Part shown: positions 1 to 8,267 of the stretch, piece by piece
How positions within the stretch are numbered: the first letter of the stretch is position 1
How the letters are laid out: every line of letters begins with the position of its first letter
NCBI GenBank assembly: GCA_910584435.1
Contig: CAJUAP010000026.1
Coordinates: forward strand, 1-58,055
Reading direction: 5' to 3'
DNA from: an uncultured Acetatifactor sp.
GTDB taxonomy: Bacteria; Bacillota; Clostridia; Lachnospirales; Lachnospiraceae
DNA length: 58,055 nucleotides
Notes under the pieces: generated by a model
Seen by the model: the letters and a program-made list of their open reading frames with translations, nothing else
Databases searched by the model: none
Told to the model about the DNA's origin: nothing
Program-made: the position numbers and the translations under genes

Positions 1-1406
1 TGTTCGGAGAGGTGGCTTCACAGATTCATACAATATATAACGATGCCCTTGGCGCAGTGGGATTGGGCGTAAGGTACGCCAGCATTATGCTCATATTTGT
101 GTCAAACGGATTATGGTGGATCGGTGTATTGATACTGCTGGCTTCGGTTCCGATGATATATGTTACTTATAAGAACGGCACAAAAATATACAGGTTTTAT
201 AAAGAAAATTTCCCGGGGCAGATGGAAATGTATCATTCTACGTATATACTGAAGGACAGAAGCCTGACGGATGAGAGAACCTTGTATGGTTTTTCGGATG
301 CAGTGAATTCAAAGTGGAAAAAAATGCAGATGGATCTGTATGCACAGAAAAAGCAGGTAAACGTAAAAATCCTGTTTCACAGGTATTTATCCCGGTTTCT
401 CAATTTAGGCTGCGCAATGGCTGTTATTATCATTATGACATTTTCTGTTATAAGGGGCAGTCTGGATGTGGGATTATATATAGCATTGGTAACTAATATT
501 ATTGTACTGATAGATCAGGTTATTTCCAGTGTTATGCTCCTGGCGAACAATCTGGCACAGGAAAAGGAGTTTCTCAAGGATCTTGATACTGTGTGTAATT
601 ACAAATATGATCCGGATGATTTATGTGCTGCAGACGGCACACCGTTTTCTGTGGAATCAATTGAATTTATCCATGTCAGTTTTACCTATCCGGGGACAAA
701 ACGCAGGGTACTTGATAATGTTTCCTTCCGGCTGGATGAGGGGATGCATTATGCATTTGTCGGCAGAAACGGTGCCGGGAAAAGCACAATTATTAAACTT
801 TTAACAGGGTTATATCATGATTATGAAGGAACCATATTAATCAATCAAAAAGACCTGAAAGAATACTCTTGCGCCGAAAGAAAGGGAATGTTCGGAATTA
901 TATATCAGGATTACGCCAAATACGAGTTGACCCTGAAGGAGAGCGTAAAGATAGGTGATATTCATTCGGTTTCGCAAAATGATGATACATATATGCAAAA
1001 GCTTTCAGACGTCAATCTGCTTGGTCTGCTTCAGGCACTGCCAAAAGGCGGCGATACGTTTCTGGGGAAAACGGAGGAAGGCGGCCAGGATATTTCCGGC
1101 GGAGAATGGCAGCGTGTTGCCATAGCGAGGCTTCTTATGAAAAAAGGGAATTTCATGATTTTGGATGAACCAACTGCTGCGCTGGATCCGGTTGCAGAAA
1201 GCGCATTATACCAACAATTTCTTGCTATAAGCCGGAAGAAGACAACGCTGCTCATTAGCCATAGATTAGGCTCGGTTAAAACAGCGGACTGCATATTTGT
1301 GATTGACGGCGGAAAAATTGCTGAATCAGGATCACATAGGGAATTAATAGAAAAATCCGGGATTTATGAGAAGATGTATTCGGAACAAAAGGAGTGGTAT
1401 CAATGA
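1..1406 (+). CDS. ABC exporter half-transporter, permease-ATPase fusion (5' end outside window)
   Basis: Membrane exporter subunit with a transmembrane region followed by a nucleotide-binding domain. The reading frame is open to the window edge, and the 464 residues visible from the GTG at 12 are short of the ~580-600 usual for the family, so the start lies upstream. Visible are hydrophobic segments in the first ~180 residues, Walker A GRNGAGKST (near visible residue 250), the signature SGGEWQRVAIAR (near 361), Walker B ILDEPTAALD and the H-loop LLISHRLGS. The Q-loop stretch YQDYAKYELTLKESV resembles exporters of peptide natural products. The stop overlaps the next start (ATGA at 1403-1406), so the two half-transporters are probably translationally coupled and form a heterodimer. 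The substrate is unknown; export of the product of the neighbouring genes is inferred. Confidence 0.9.
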   Translation, partial: FGEVASQIHTIYNDALGAVGLGVRYASIMLIFVSNGLWWIGVLILLASVPMIYVTYKNGTKIYRFYKENFPGQMEMYHSTYILKDRSLTDERTLYGFSDAVNSKWKKMQMDLYAQKKQVNVKILFHRYLSRFLNLGCAMAVIIIMTFSVIRGSLDVGLYIALVTNIIVLIDQVISSVMLLANNLAQEKEFLKDLDTVCNYKYDPDDLCAADGTPFSVESIEFIHVSFTYPGTKRRVLDNVSFRLDEGMHYAFVGRNGAGKSTIIKLLTGLYHDYEGTILINQKDLKEYSCAERKGMFGIIYQDYAKYELTLKESVKIGDIHSVSQNDDTYMQKLSDVNLLGLLQALPKGGDTFLGKTEEGGQDISGGEWQRVAIARLLMKKGNFMILDEPTAALDPVAESALYQQFLAISRKKTTLLISHRLGSVKTADCIFVIDGGKIAESGSHRELIEKSGIYEKMYSEQKEWYQ

Positions 1407-3184
1407 AAGTGAACCGTTTGAAAGTAATCATGAAAACTATTCCGCTGGCCTTTTCCGCATCAAAGAAATTATTTGTATTGGATGTGCTGCTGTCGATGAT
1501 TTCCGGCTTTTTCGGGGTTGTCATTGTCTATGCGACAACACATTTGTTTGATGCAGTCAGCATCGTTCCAAATGCAGAGGAAGAAACGTTTGTATATCAT
1601 ATTGTTTTATCACTGGCATTATATTTCAGTGTATTGATTGTGAAAGAACTGGTTGATTGGATCAGTGATTTTCTGGGTTTCATTATTTCGGAAAAGTCGA
1701 TTATTGCATTATCGGAAATGCTTCACAGGAAGGCTGACAGAATAGAGCCTGTCCGTTTTGAAGAGTCAAAGCTTCTGGATTGCATTAATAATGCAGGACG
1801 CGGCATTTATTTTATAGACTATTGCTCAAAGAATATTATCAACCTATTTCTGCGCGATATTCCTTATTTAATTTTTGTAGGCTTTTATTTATATACATTA
1901 AAGCCGGGTTTATTCTGGATTCCAATATTGATATTTGCTCCTGTGGTAATATCACAGATACTGAGGACAAAGGAATTTATCCAATTGAAGGATGAAAAAG
2001 CGCCGCTTGAGAGAAGGGCTTCCAAATATTCTTCGTACATGACTGAACCTGAATTTTTTAAAGAAACGCGCACATTGGGTTGTTTTTCTTATTTCAGGAA
2101 GCTTTATACCGAAACGATGGAGCTTTTAAATGTGAAAACATGGGAAACGGAGAGAAAGTCACAGACGATGGAGGTATTTTCAAAGCTTATCACATTAGCC
2201 GGGTATTATGGAGTGCTGTATCTGCTGTTTTCCACATTGATGGAGGGGACAATTTCCGCAGGCAGTTTTGCTGCTGTGTTCGCATCGCTGCAGATGCTGC
2301 ATAATACTGCAAATCATATCATAGTTGACCGAATCGGTTCCATCATAACAGGTGAATTTGCGGAAATCAACAGTATGATCAATTATCTGTCAATTCCAGA
2401 ACGCATTTATGGAAATGGTGAAGCAGAGGAAGGGGGCATACGGCTTGAAAATGTGTCATTCTCATATCCCGGACGTGAGGAACCGGTAATCAATGGCGTG
2501 GATCTGCAGATTGCAGAAGGGGATATAATTGCAATTGTAGGAGAGAATGGATCAGGCAAGACTACTTTGGCAAAGCTCATACTTGGAATATACAGTCCCG
2601 AAACAGGTTCCATTTATTCTGGTAAGAAACCGTATACAGAGTTAAGCAGGGAAGCGCTGTTTGGAAATAAGTCCGCGGTATTTCAAAATTATTACAAATA
2701 TTTGTTTCACTTGTGGGATAATATATCAATCAGTGATTTGAGAAGGAAGCCGGAACAGGAAAGACTTGACAGGGTAAGCTTGAAGGCGGGAGTTGATATA
2801 TTGAATAAAGAAGTGTTTCCGAATGGCTATCAGACATTATTGTCAAAGCGTTTCGGCGGTGTGGAACTTTCCGGCGGAGAGTGGCAGAGGGTGGCGATTG
2901 CAAGAGGATTGTACAGGGAGGGCAGTGTGATTGTCTTAGATGAACCGACGGCTGCGATTGATCCGATAGAAGAGGGTAATGTATACCGGAAATTTGTTGA
3001 TATTTCAAAGGGAAAAACGACAATCATCATAACACATCGTCTGGGTTCCACAAAGATTGCAAATAAAATTGTCGTTATGCAGAAAGGCAGAATTGTCCAG
3101 ATGGGTGATCACAAAACGCTTATGAAACAGGAAGGGTTATATAAAATAATGTATGAATCGCAGGCAGCGTGGTATCAGGATTAG
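1403..3184 (+). CDS. ABC exporter half-transporter, second subunit
   Basis: A 593-residue permease-ATPase fusion and likely partner of the preceding gene. ATG 1403 is chosen because AAAGGAG lies just upstream and the codon overlaps the preceding stop; an in-frame GTG at 1394 is less likely. About six membrane segments fill the first ~320 residues. Then come Walker A GENGSGKTT (near 379), signature LSGGEWQRVAIARG (near 489), Walker B IVLDEPTAAIDP and H-loop IIITHRLGS. Both subunits keep the catalytic Glu after Walker B, so both ATP sites look competent. Next to an ACP, an FkbH protein and a BtrH-like protein, the pair probably exports, or gives immunity to, a small natural product. Confidence 0.9.
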   Translation: MKVNRLKVIMKTIPLAFSASKKLFVLDVLLSMISGFFGVVIVYATTHLFDAVSIVPNAEEETFVYHIVLSLALYFSVLIVKELVDWISDFLGFIISEKSIIALSEMLHRKADRIEPVRFEESKLLDCINNAGRGIYFIDYCSKNIINLFLRDIPYLIFVGFYLYTLKPGLFWIPILIFAPVVISQILRTKEFIQLKDEKAPLERRASKYSSYMTEPEFFKETRTLGCFSYFRKLYTETMELLNVKTWETERKSQTMEVFSKLITLAGYYGVLYLLFSTLMEGTISAGSFAAVFASLQMLHNTANHIIVDRIGSIITGEFAEINSMINYLSIPERIYGNGEAEEGGIRLENVSFSYPGREEPVINGVDLQIAEGDIIAIVGENGSGKTTLAKLILGIYSPETGSIYSGKKPYTELSREALFGNKSAVFQNYYKYLFHLWDNISISDLRRKPEQERLDRVSLKAGVDILNKEVFPNGYQTLLSKRFGGVELSGGEWQRVAIARGLYREGSVIVLDEPTAAIDPIEEGNVYRKFVDISKGKTTIIITHRLGSTKIANKIVVMQKGRIVQMGDHKTLMKQEGLYKIMYESQAAWYQD

Positions 3185-3196
3185 AGAGACTGTAAT

Positions 3197-4093
3197 ATGA
3201 AATTGTCCGATGATAAAATTCAATTGAAATCAAAGCTGTTCTACCACTATTTTGAACCGATAGCAAACAGGTTATCCGAAATCGATTATGCAATCATTAA
3301 GGGAGAACCACTGTCTTATTATGCATACGGTGATTTTGGAAAAAGATATTTTAATGATATTGACTTGCTTGTTTCAAAGGAAGATCTTAAATGTGTGAGA
3401 GCAGTATTAGAAGAAAATTCTTTTATACCTGTGAGGGATGATAAATTTGCCAGAGCATTAAGTTTAGGGTATGCACATCAAATCATACCCTATGTAAAAC
3501 GTATTGGAAGTTTTTCCGTTTATATAGATGTGAATTTCAATATTTTCTGGGGAGAGTATACCGGAGAACAGGTTTCTGTAAAAGAATTTTTAAATGGGAC
3601 GGTACTAATGCAGATCTATAATTGTACTGTTAAAACGCTCTCTCCTGTAAAATTTTTTATTCAGCTGATTTTGCATCATTATAAGGATTTAAACTCAATT
3701 TATTTATTGTCTACGCAAAAGACAATAAGGCTATCTTTATTCCGCGACTTATATTATTATTTTGTTAATAATGTATCAAATATACCAATTGACGAATTAA
3801 TGAAGTGTTGTACGAATTATAAGATTAATGATTATGTCTATTATGTTTTATTTTACACTTGTGTATTATTTGATAATGAAGAGTTGAAAAAGTATAGGGA
3901 TGCTTTTCGAACGAATCAAGGAGAGTTGCTGTTAAATAAATATGGTTTGAATGAGAAAGAACGAAAAGAGTGGCGTATTGATTTTGATACTCGCTTAAAA
4001 AATGGAATTCTTTATGATTTTATAAAAGATGATCTGTCTGAGGCAGAAATTAGAAACATTGAGGTAAATAGAAAAATATTTATGTCGGAGTGA
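3197..4093 (+). CDS. Nucleotidyltransferase-family protein (NTP_transf_5-like)
   Basis: A 298-residue protein. The N-terminal part has the pattern of the uncharacterised nucleotidyltransferase family found in many peptide natural-product clusters: a KG near residues 35-36 followed by a DIDLLV segment with Asp54 and Asp56 as likely metal ligands. The remainder is helical and rich in Tyr, Phe and Asn. It begins 12 bases after the exporter gene and ends overlapping the ACP gene region, so it belongs to the same operon. Its A+T content is clearly higher than that of the housekeeping genes downstream, which suggests horizontal acquisition. The natural substrate of this family is not established, so I assign no reaction. 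Confidence 0.75.
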   Translation: MKLSDDKIQLKSKLFYHYFEPIANRLSEIDYAIIKGEPLSYYAYGDFGKRYFNDIDLLVSKEDLKCVRAVLEENSFIPVRDDKFARALSLGYAHQIIPYVKRIGSFSVYIDVNFNIFWGEYTGEQVSVKEFLNGTVLMQIYNCTVKTLSPVKFFIQLILHHYKDLNSIYLLSTQKTIRLSLFRDLYYYFVNNVSNIPIDELMKCCTNYKINDYVYYVLFYTCVLFDNEELKKYRDAFRTNQGELLLNKYGLNEKERKEWRIDFDTRLKNGILYDFIKDDLSEAEIRNIEVNRKIFMSE

Positions 4094-4095
4094 TT

Positions 4096-4353
4096 ATGAT
4101 GGATGAGATAATTCAAAAAATAATTGAAATCGTTACAAGAAATATTGGGAATGAACAGTGTTTAACTTTAGAACCGAATTGCAATCTTTCTGAATTGGGG
4201 ATGAGTTCTATGGCTTTTATACAAATGGTTGTAGAAATAGAAGAAACTTTTGACATTGAAATTCCAGATGAAAAAGTTATGATATCCCAACTGGGAACTT
4301 TGGATCAAATTATTAATGTTGTTAGGGATGGATTGAAATTGAAGGAGCACTAA
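4096..4353 (+). CDS. Acyl carrier protein (phosphopantetheine-binding)
   Basis: A stand-alone carrier protein of about 85 residues. The segment LGMSSMAFIQMVVEIEE matches the start of ACP helix II, where Ser38 (second Ser of MSS) would carry phosphopantetheine; the usual preceding Asp is replaced by Ser. The acidic EETFDIEIPDE that follows is typical of ACPs. An in-frame GTG at 4090 overlaps the previous stop, but GGAG at 4087-4090 fits ATG 4096 or 4099 better. The stop shares a base with the next start (TAATG), coupling it to the FkbH gene. Since FkbH proteins load three-carbon units onto carrier proteins, this is probably its partner. It is not the primary fatty-acid ACP by context. Confidence 0.88.
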   Translation: MMDEIIQKIIEIVTRNIGNEQCLTLEPNCNLSELGMSSMAFIQMVVEIEETFDIEIPDEKVMISQLGTLDQIINVVRDGLKLKEH

Positions 4354-5915
4354 TGTACGAAAAACCATCTATTGCTATAGTGTCAAACATTATTTTAGAA
4401 CCATATTACAGTCCATTGATGATACAATATTTTGGGCTTAATTCAGAATTGCTTTTTGTTCCTTACGGGGAGCAAAATAGGAGTGAATATAAAGAACAAC
4501 TTTATCATTATGAAATGATTGTGCTGTGGCTGAATTTTGAGGGGCTTTTTCCTGATGTTTATAATAAGATTGATTCAGAAGAGATAGCCGGGCAAGATGT
4601 GGTTCGGGAAGCAGTCAATTTGTGTGAAAGTTTAATTGCAGATATGGTTCCATATAGGAATGCGCGTATTCTTTTGCTTTCATTTGAAGATTTATATAGA
4701 AAAACGAATGTTGTTATAGGGCATAGATACAATAGCTTAATTGATAAGATTAACATCATGCTTGCCGATTTGTCTGAAACCAAAGCAGCATTTATAGATC
4801 TCAAGAGCCTTATTGCAGAGATCGGCATTTCGAATGCTTATAATTCAAAGGGAAAATATCGTTGGAATGCTCCATATTCTAAAATTCTGATTGAAAATGT
4901 TGCGCAGGAAATTCATAAACAATATCTGATTGAGGAAGGTCATACGAAAAAGTGTCTTGTATTGGATTGTGATAATGTTTTATGGGGTGGAATACTGTCT
5001 GAAGACGGGATAGAAAATATTAAATTAGGCAGCAGTGGATTGGGGAGAATGTACCAGGATTTCCAAAGGCTGGCTGTTTTTATGTGGAATCATGGAATTA
5101 TTCTTACTGTATGCAGCAAAAACAATTTATCCGATGTAATAGTGATGTTTCGGGAACATAATGAAATGCTCTTGAAAGAGGAACATATAGCCTGTTTTCA
5201 GGTGAACTGGGAGGATAAAACAGGAAATATCAGAAAAATTGCACAGAAACTCAATATTAGTCTTGATAGTATGGTTTTTGTAGATGATTCCTTATATGAG
5301 ATAGAAGCTGTAAAAGCAATGCTGCCGAGTGTTGTGGGAATTCTCTTTAGCCGGGATCTGGAATATAGAAATTTCAACTGCTTTCATCTGAAAAAGGATG
5401 TTGATATAACAGCCGTCAAACAGCGTAATGCAACTTATCGGACGAATGAGTTCCGTGAAGAGTTACGGGTACAGTATGTGGATGATGCCGATTATATAAA
5501 GAATCTTGATATTAAAATAGATATTCATAAGATGACATCAATTGAGTATAGTCGTGTTTCTGAACTTACACAGCGTACAAACAAGTGTACTAATGGAAAA
5601 CGATACACAGTGGCCGAGATTAAGATGCATGTTGCTTTGGAGGCTGTTAAATTCTATTCTGTTTTTGTCTCTGATCGTTTTGCTGATTTAGGATTGGTAG
5701 GTGCGATAGAAATTGAAGGTGATATACTGACTTTGTTCAGTTTATCTTGTCGAGCATTGGGACGAGGGGTCGAAGAGGAAATGCTGCATTATATTAAGGA
5801 GAGGCACTTGATAAAAAGTGTTGAATATCATTTTACAGGTAAGAATGACGCCTTGAAGAAAAGTTTCAGAGAGACATTTCCGAATGCGGTATTAACCAAT
5901 GATAGAGACAATTAA
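4353..5915 (+). CDS. FkbH-like HAD-superfamily protein
   Basis: A 520-residue protein. Known FkbH family members dephosphorylate 1,3-bisphosphoglycerate and load the glyceryl unit onto an ACP, which then feeds polyketide or related pathways. The sequence shows an N-terminal domain of ~190 residues, then the HAD motif DCDNVLWGG with Asp205 and Asp207, a second acidic motif FVDDS, and a C-terminal GNAT-like part (DLGLVGAIEIE). The order matches FkbH homologues, and the length is at the usual upper range. It overlaps the ACP gene by one base. No polyketide synthase or NRPS is visible in the window, so the acceptor of the loaded unit is unknown. Confidence 0.85.
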   Translation: MYEKPSIAIVSNIILEPYYSPLMIQYFGLNSELLFVPYGEQNRSEYKEQLYHYEMIVLWLNFEGLFPDVYNKIDSEEIAGQDVVREAVNLCESLIADMVPYRNARILLLSFEDLYRKTNVVIGHRYNSLIDKINIMLADLSETKAAFIDLKSLIAEIGISNAYNSKGKYRWNAPYSKILIENVAQEIHKQYLIEEGHTKKCLVLDCDNVLWGGILSEDGIENIKLGSSGLGRMYQDFQRLAVFMWNHGIILTVCSKNNLSDVIVMFREHNEMLLKEEHIACFQVNWEDKTGNIRKIAQKLNISLDSMVFVDDSLYEIEAVKAMLPSVVGILFSRDLEYRNFNCFHLKKDVDITAVKQRNATYRTNEFREELRVQYVDDADYIKNLDIKIDIHKMTSIEYSRVSELTQRTNKCTNGKRYTVAEIKMHVALEAVKFYSVFVSDRFADLGLVGAIEIEGDILTLFSLSCRALGRGVEEEMLHYIKERHLIKSVEYHFTGKNDALKKSFRETFPNAVLTNDRDN

Positions 5916-5990
5916 CATGGAAGAGTTTTTATTTTCTGCATTATATTTGGTTACAGTCAGGTTCTATAGAATGGGGAGAAAACAATAAGT

Positions 5991-7595
5991 ATGACTAAAG
6001 ATGTAAAGGAATTATCATGGCGTAGACCTGTAATAACAGCTTTTCCGCAATATGCACATGTCCTTGCCGTTATAGGCGAGTATAAGGGTGGAGAATTATG
6101 GCTGCTGAGTCATTGTGTTCAATTGCAGATCAACAGGGGGTCATTTTCTGTGCTCAATTTAGACTTTTGTGTTGGTGATATGCTGAATACAGTATATCAT
6201 TGTCCTTATCTTAGTATTGAAGCGTTTGACATTGAAGAATTTACGGGTGATGAAAGCAGGATAGTCGAAAAGATAATGTATTATATTAATCAGGGGAAAT
6301 ATGTCTATCTGCCGGTAGACTGGTTCTATATTCCTGCATATGAATGTTATGGTCGAAGTCATGCCGCACATGATATTCTGGTTTTAGGATATGACGATGA
6401 GAAAAAGGAATTTATCATTGCTGATTTCTTTGGAGATTTTCGTTATGAAAAATCAAGATGCAAATATTTAGAATTAATTGCAGCATGCAGGGATGCTTAC
6501 AAACTTCCATGTATCTTGAAAAAGGTACTATTACTAAAACCATGTGAGCAAGTTGTTCTCTTTGACATAAAGAATGTAAAAAGCCTGTTTGAGGACTATC
6601 TGAGAAGCAGGAATTCTAACAGGAGATTCCTGCCGGTTTGCCAATATGGTGATTTTTTGGATGATGATAGTTTTGCATTTGGGTTAAATGTATATCAGGT
6701 AATGATAGAATCGTTAGAAAGTGCTATGCAGAGGGGATGCGGCGTATCAATACGTTCTTATGCAATTATGTATGAGCATAAAATTCTCTTGGGTGAAGTA
6801 TGTTCTTATATGGCAGATAAGGGATATCTGCAAAATGATGAAAATTTTATGCCTGAAGTGGATATAGTGCGAGAACAGTGCCTGGTTGTTCGAAATTTAT
6901 TGATAAAGTATAATATGAGAGGGGATAAAACTAATCTTGTAAAAAGTATAAAATTGTTGAAGGACATAAGAAACAGGGAAGAAGAGCTCTTTGAAAAGAT
7001 GATAAATAATATGAAAGAAGAACCTGTTTTGTACCGCTGCAGAGAAGATAAATATGGAGAGAACTATGCGGAATATGTAGGGGAAGACCGGCAGACACTT
7101 GGCAATTGGATTGGAAAATATGGAGATGCAGGATATGATATTTTTTTAGAAACAGAAATAGGAAGACGGATAAGTATTGTATATTATAATTTTCTATATA
7201 AAAAGTGGTCGGATGATTGGACAGAAGGCAATGCACTGTATGTAAAACGAAAGAAAGGGGATGGTGCGTTTGCAGCATGTAAATATTTTAGGAAAAATGC
7301 GTACATTGATATTTTGATTCGTGATGGGTTACAATATATGTTATCTATCTATGTTTTAGCATGGTGGAAACATAACAGGAGATTCTGCATCAGGTTTATG
7401 GATGGTGATAATAAAGTGCTGTTATGCAGCTACGAGGCAGCTGCCAGTGATGAGGGGATATATATTAATTTCCTGGTTTCAGGACATGTAAGAATAGAAT
7501 TTGAAAATAGAAGCACTGACATTGGAGTGATTTCGGGCATGTTTTTTTCAACCATAAACGCAGATAATCTGCCGAATATGCCAGCAGCAAAATAA
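5991..7595 (+). CDS. BtrH-N-like cysteine-peptidase-fold protein, possible acyltransferase
   Basis: A 534-residue protein. The first ~200 residues resemble the papain-like fold of BtrH N-terminal-type proteins of natural-product clusters: a Cys near residue 42 and a later segment SHAAHDILVLGYDDEKKEF (residues 123-141) with His124 and His127, then an Asp at 145. In butirosin synthesis BtrH moves an acyl group from an ACP to the product amine. The C-terminal ~300 residues show no domain I recognise; the last ~150 look beta-rich. The gene follows the FkbH gene after a 75-base gap and ends the island. By analogy it could transfer the ACP-bound unit to an unseen acceptor or trim a peptide. The family assignment is by pattern only. 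Confidence 0.55.
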   Translation: MTKDVKELSWRRPVITAFPQYAHVLAVIGEYKGGELWLLSHCVQLQINRGSFSVLNLDFCVGDMLNTVYHCPYLSIEAFDIEEFTGDESRIVEKIMYYINQGKYVYLPVDWFYIPAYECYGRSHAAHDILVLGYDDEKKEFIIADFFGDFRYEKSRCKYLELIAACRDAYKLPCILKKVLLLKPCEQVVLFDIKNVKSLFEDYLRSRNSNRRFLPVCQYGDFLDDDSFAFGLNVYQVMIESLESAMQRGCGVSIRSYAIMYEHKILLGEVCSYMADKGYLQNDENFMPEVDIVREQCLVVRNLLIKYNMRGDKTNLVKSIKLLKDIRNREEELFEKMINNMKEEPVLYRCREDKYGENYAEYVGEDRQTLGNWIGKYGDAGYDIFLETEIGRRISIVYYNFLYKKWSDDWTEGNALYVKRKKGDGAFAACKYFRKNAYIDILIRDGLQYMLSIYVLAWWKHNRRFCIRFMDGDNKVLLCSYEAAASDEGIYINFLVSGHVRIEFENRSTDIGVISGMFFSTINADNLPNMPAAK

Positions 7596-7626
7596 AAATT
7601 TGTACAAAGTTATTAAAATTTAGGAG

Positions 7627-7655
7627 TTTACATTTTGTCCCGAATGTGCTATGAT
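7627..7655 (+). promoter_or_regulatory. Sigma-A promoter of rpsO
   Basis: TTTACA at 7627-7632 and TATGAT at 7650-7655 are separated by 17 bases, a near-consensus vegetative promoter. It marks the boundary between the A+T-rich island and the housekeeping region. Confidence 0.8.
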
Positions 7656-7661
7656 TAGGTG

Positions 7662-7735
7662 AGTTCAGCCGATGCTCAGATACGGGATGCTCCGACCCGG
7701 TCCTGGTGTCAGGCGGTTAGAAAGTAACAGGAGGA
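7662..7735 (+). promoter_or_regulatory. rpsO 5' leader, possible S15 autoregulatory RNA
   Basis: About 75 transcribed bases precede the rpsO ribosome binding site. They contain short self-complementary tracts around GGATGCTCC and GACCCGGTCC, followed by AGGCGG and then AACAGGAGG. Ribosomal protein S15 represses its own mRNA through leader structures in several bacterial lineages. I infer such a role here from position and apparent foldability only. Confidence 0.4.
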
Positions 7736-7741
7736 AAACAA

Positions 7742-8008
7742 ATGATTTCAAAGGAAAAGAAGACAGCAATTATGAATGAGTATGCCAGGACGCCTGGCGA
7801 TACTGGTTCACCTGAGGTGCAGGTAGCGGTTTTAACTGCAAGAATTCAGGAGCTTACAGAGCATTTGAAGGATAATCCCAAGGATCATCATTCCCGCCGC
7901 GGTATGTTGAAAATGGTAGGACAGAGGCGCGGACTTTTGGATTACCTGAAGAAAAAGGATATTACAAGGTATCGTGCTCTGATTGAGAAGCTCGGCTTAA
8001 GGAAATAA
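7742..8008 (+). CDS. rpsO: 30S ribosomal protein S15
   Basis: An 88-residue protein of exactly the usual length. It has the S15 signatures TGSPEVQVAVLTARI, HSRRGMLKMVGQRR and the LLDYLKKKD segment, the last two being part of the 16S rRNA-binding surface of the small subunit. The start is ATG 7742 behind AGGAGG at 7731-7736. It has its own promoter and is followed by an intrinsic terminator and then pnp, the classic rpsO-pnp order shared by many bacteria. Confidence 0.98.
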   Translation: MISKEKKTAIMNEYARTPGDTGSPEVQVAVLTARIQELTEHLKDNPKDHHSRRGMLKMVGQRRGLLDYLKKKDITRYRALIEKLGLRK

Positions 8009-8019
8009 GAAGATGATGA

Positions 8020-8057
8020 ACGGAGGCAGGCCGGAGAAATTCGGTTCCTCCGTTTTC
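8020..8057 (+). terminator. rpsO intrinsic terminator
   Basis: CGGAGG at 8021-8026 pairs with CCTCCG at 8047-8052, extended by a CCG/CGG inner pairing, and is followed by TTTTCCC. It sits 12 bases after the rpsO stop. Confidence 0.8.
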
Positions 8058-8267
8058 CCATTTGTATCAAATGGAGATAATCCGGGGCAGAAGAATGTTC
8101 CGAGACCGCTGAAAAGAGTATGGGAGCCTTGCTTTTTTCAGTAGTTTCGGTATCTTCTGTTCCTGTTTATAGAACAGACGGGTCAGACGGAAATAAGAAT
8201 ATGTAAGACAGCCGGATGATTCCAAGATTATGAAACAGACCGACGAGACGGTGGAATGGAGGAGATT
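8058..8267 (+). other. pnp 5' leader with hairpin
   Basis: No gene is visible. The clearest structure is a hairpin TCTGTTC (8156-8162) / GAACAGA (8172-8178) with a 9-base loop. In enterobacteria a 5' stem-loop mediates PNPase autocontrol; whether this hairpin does so here is inference. No near-consensus promoter was found. Confidence 0.35.
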
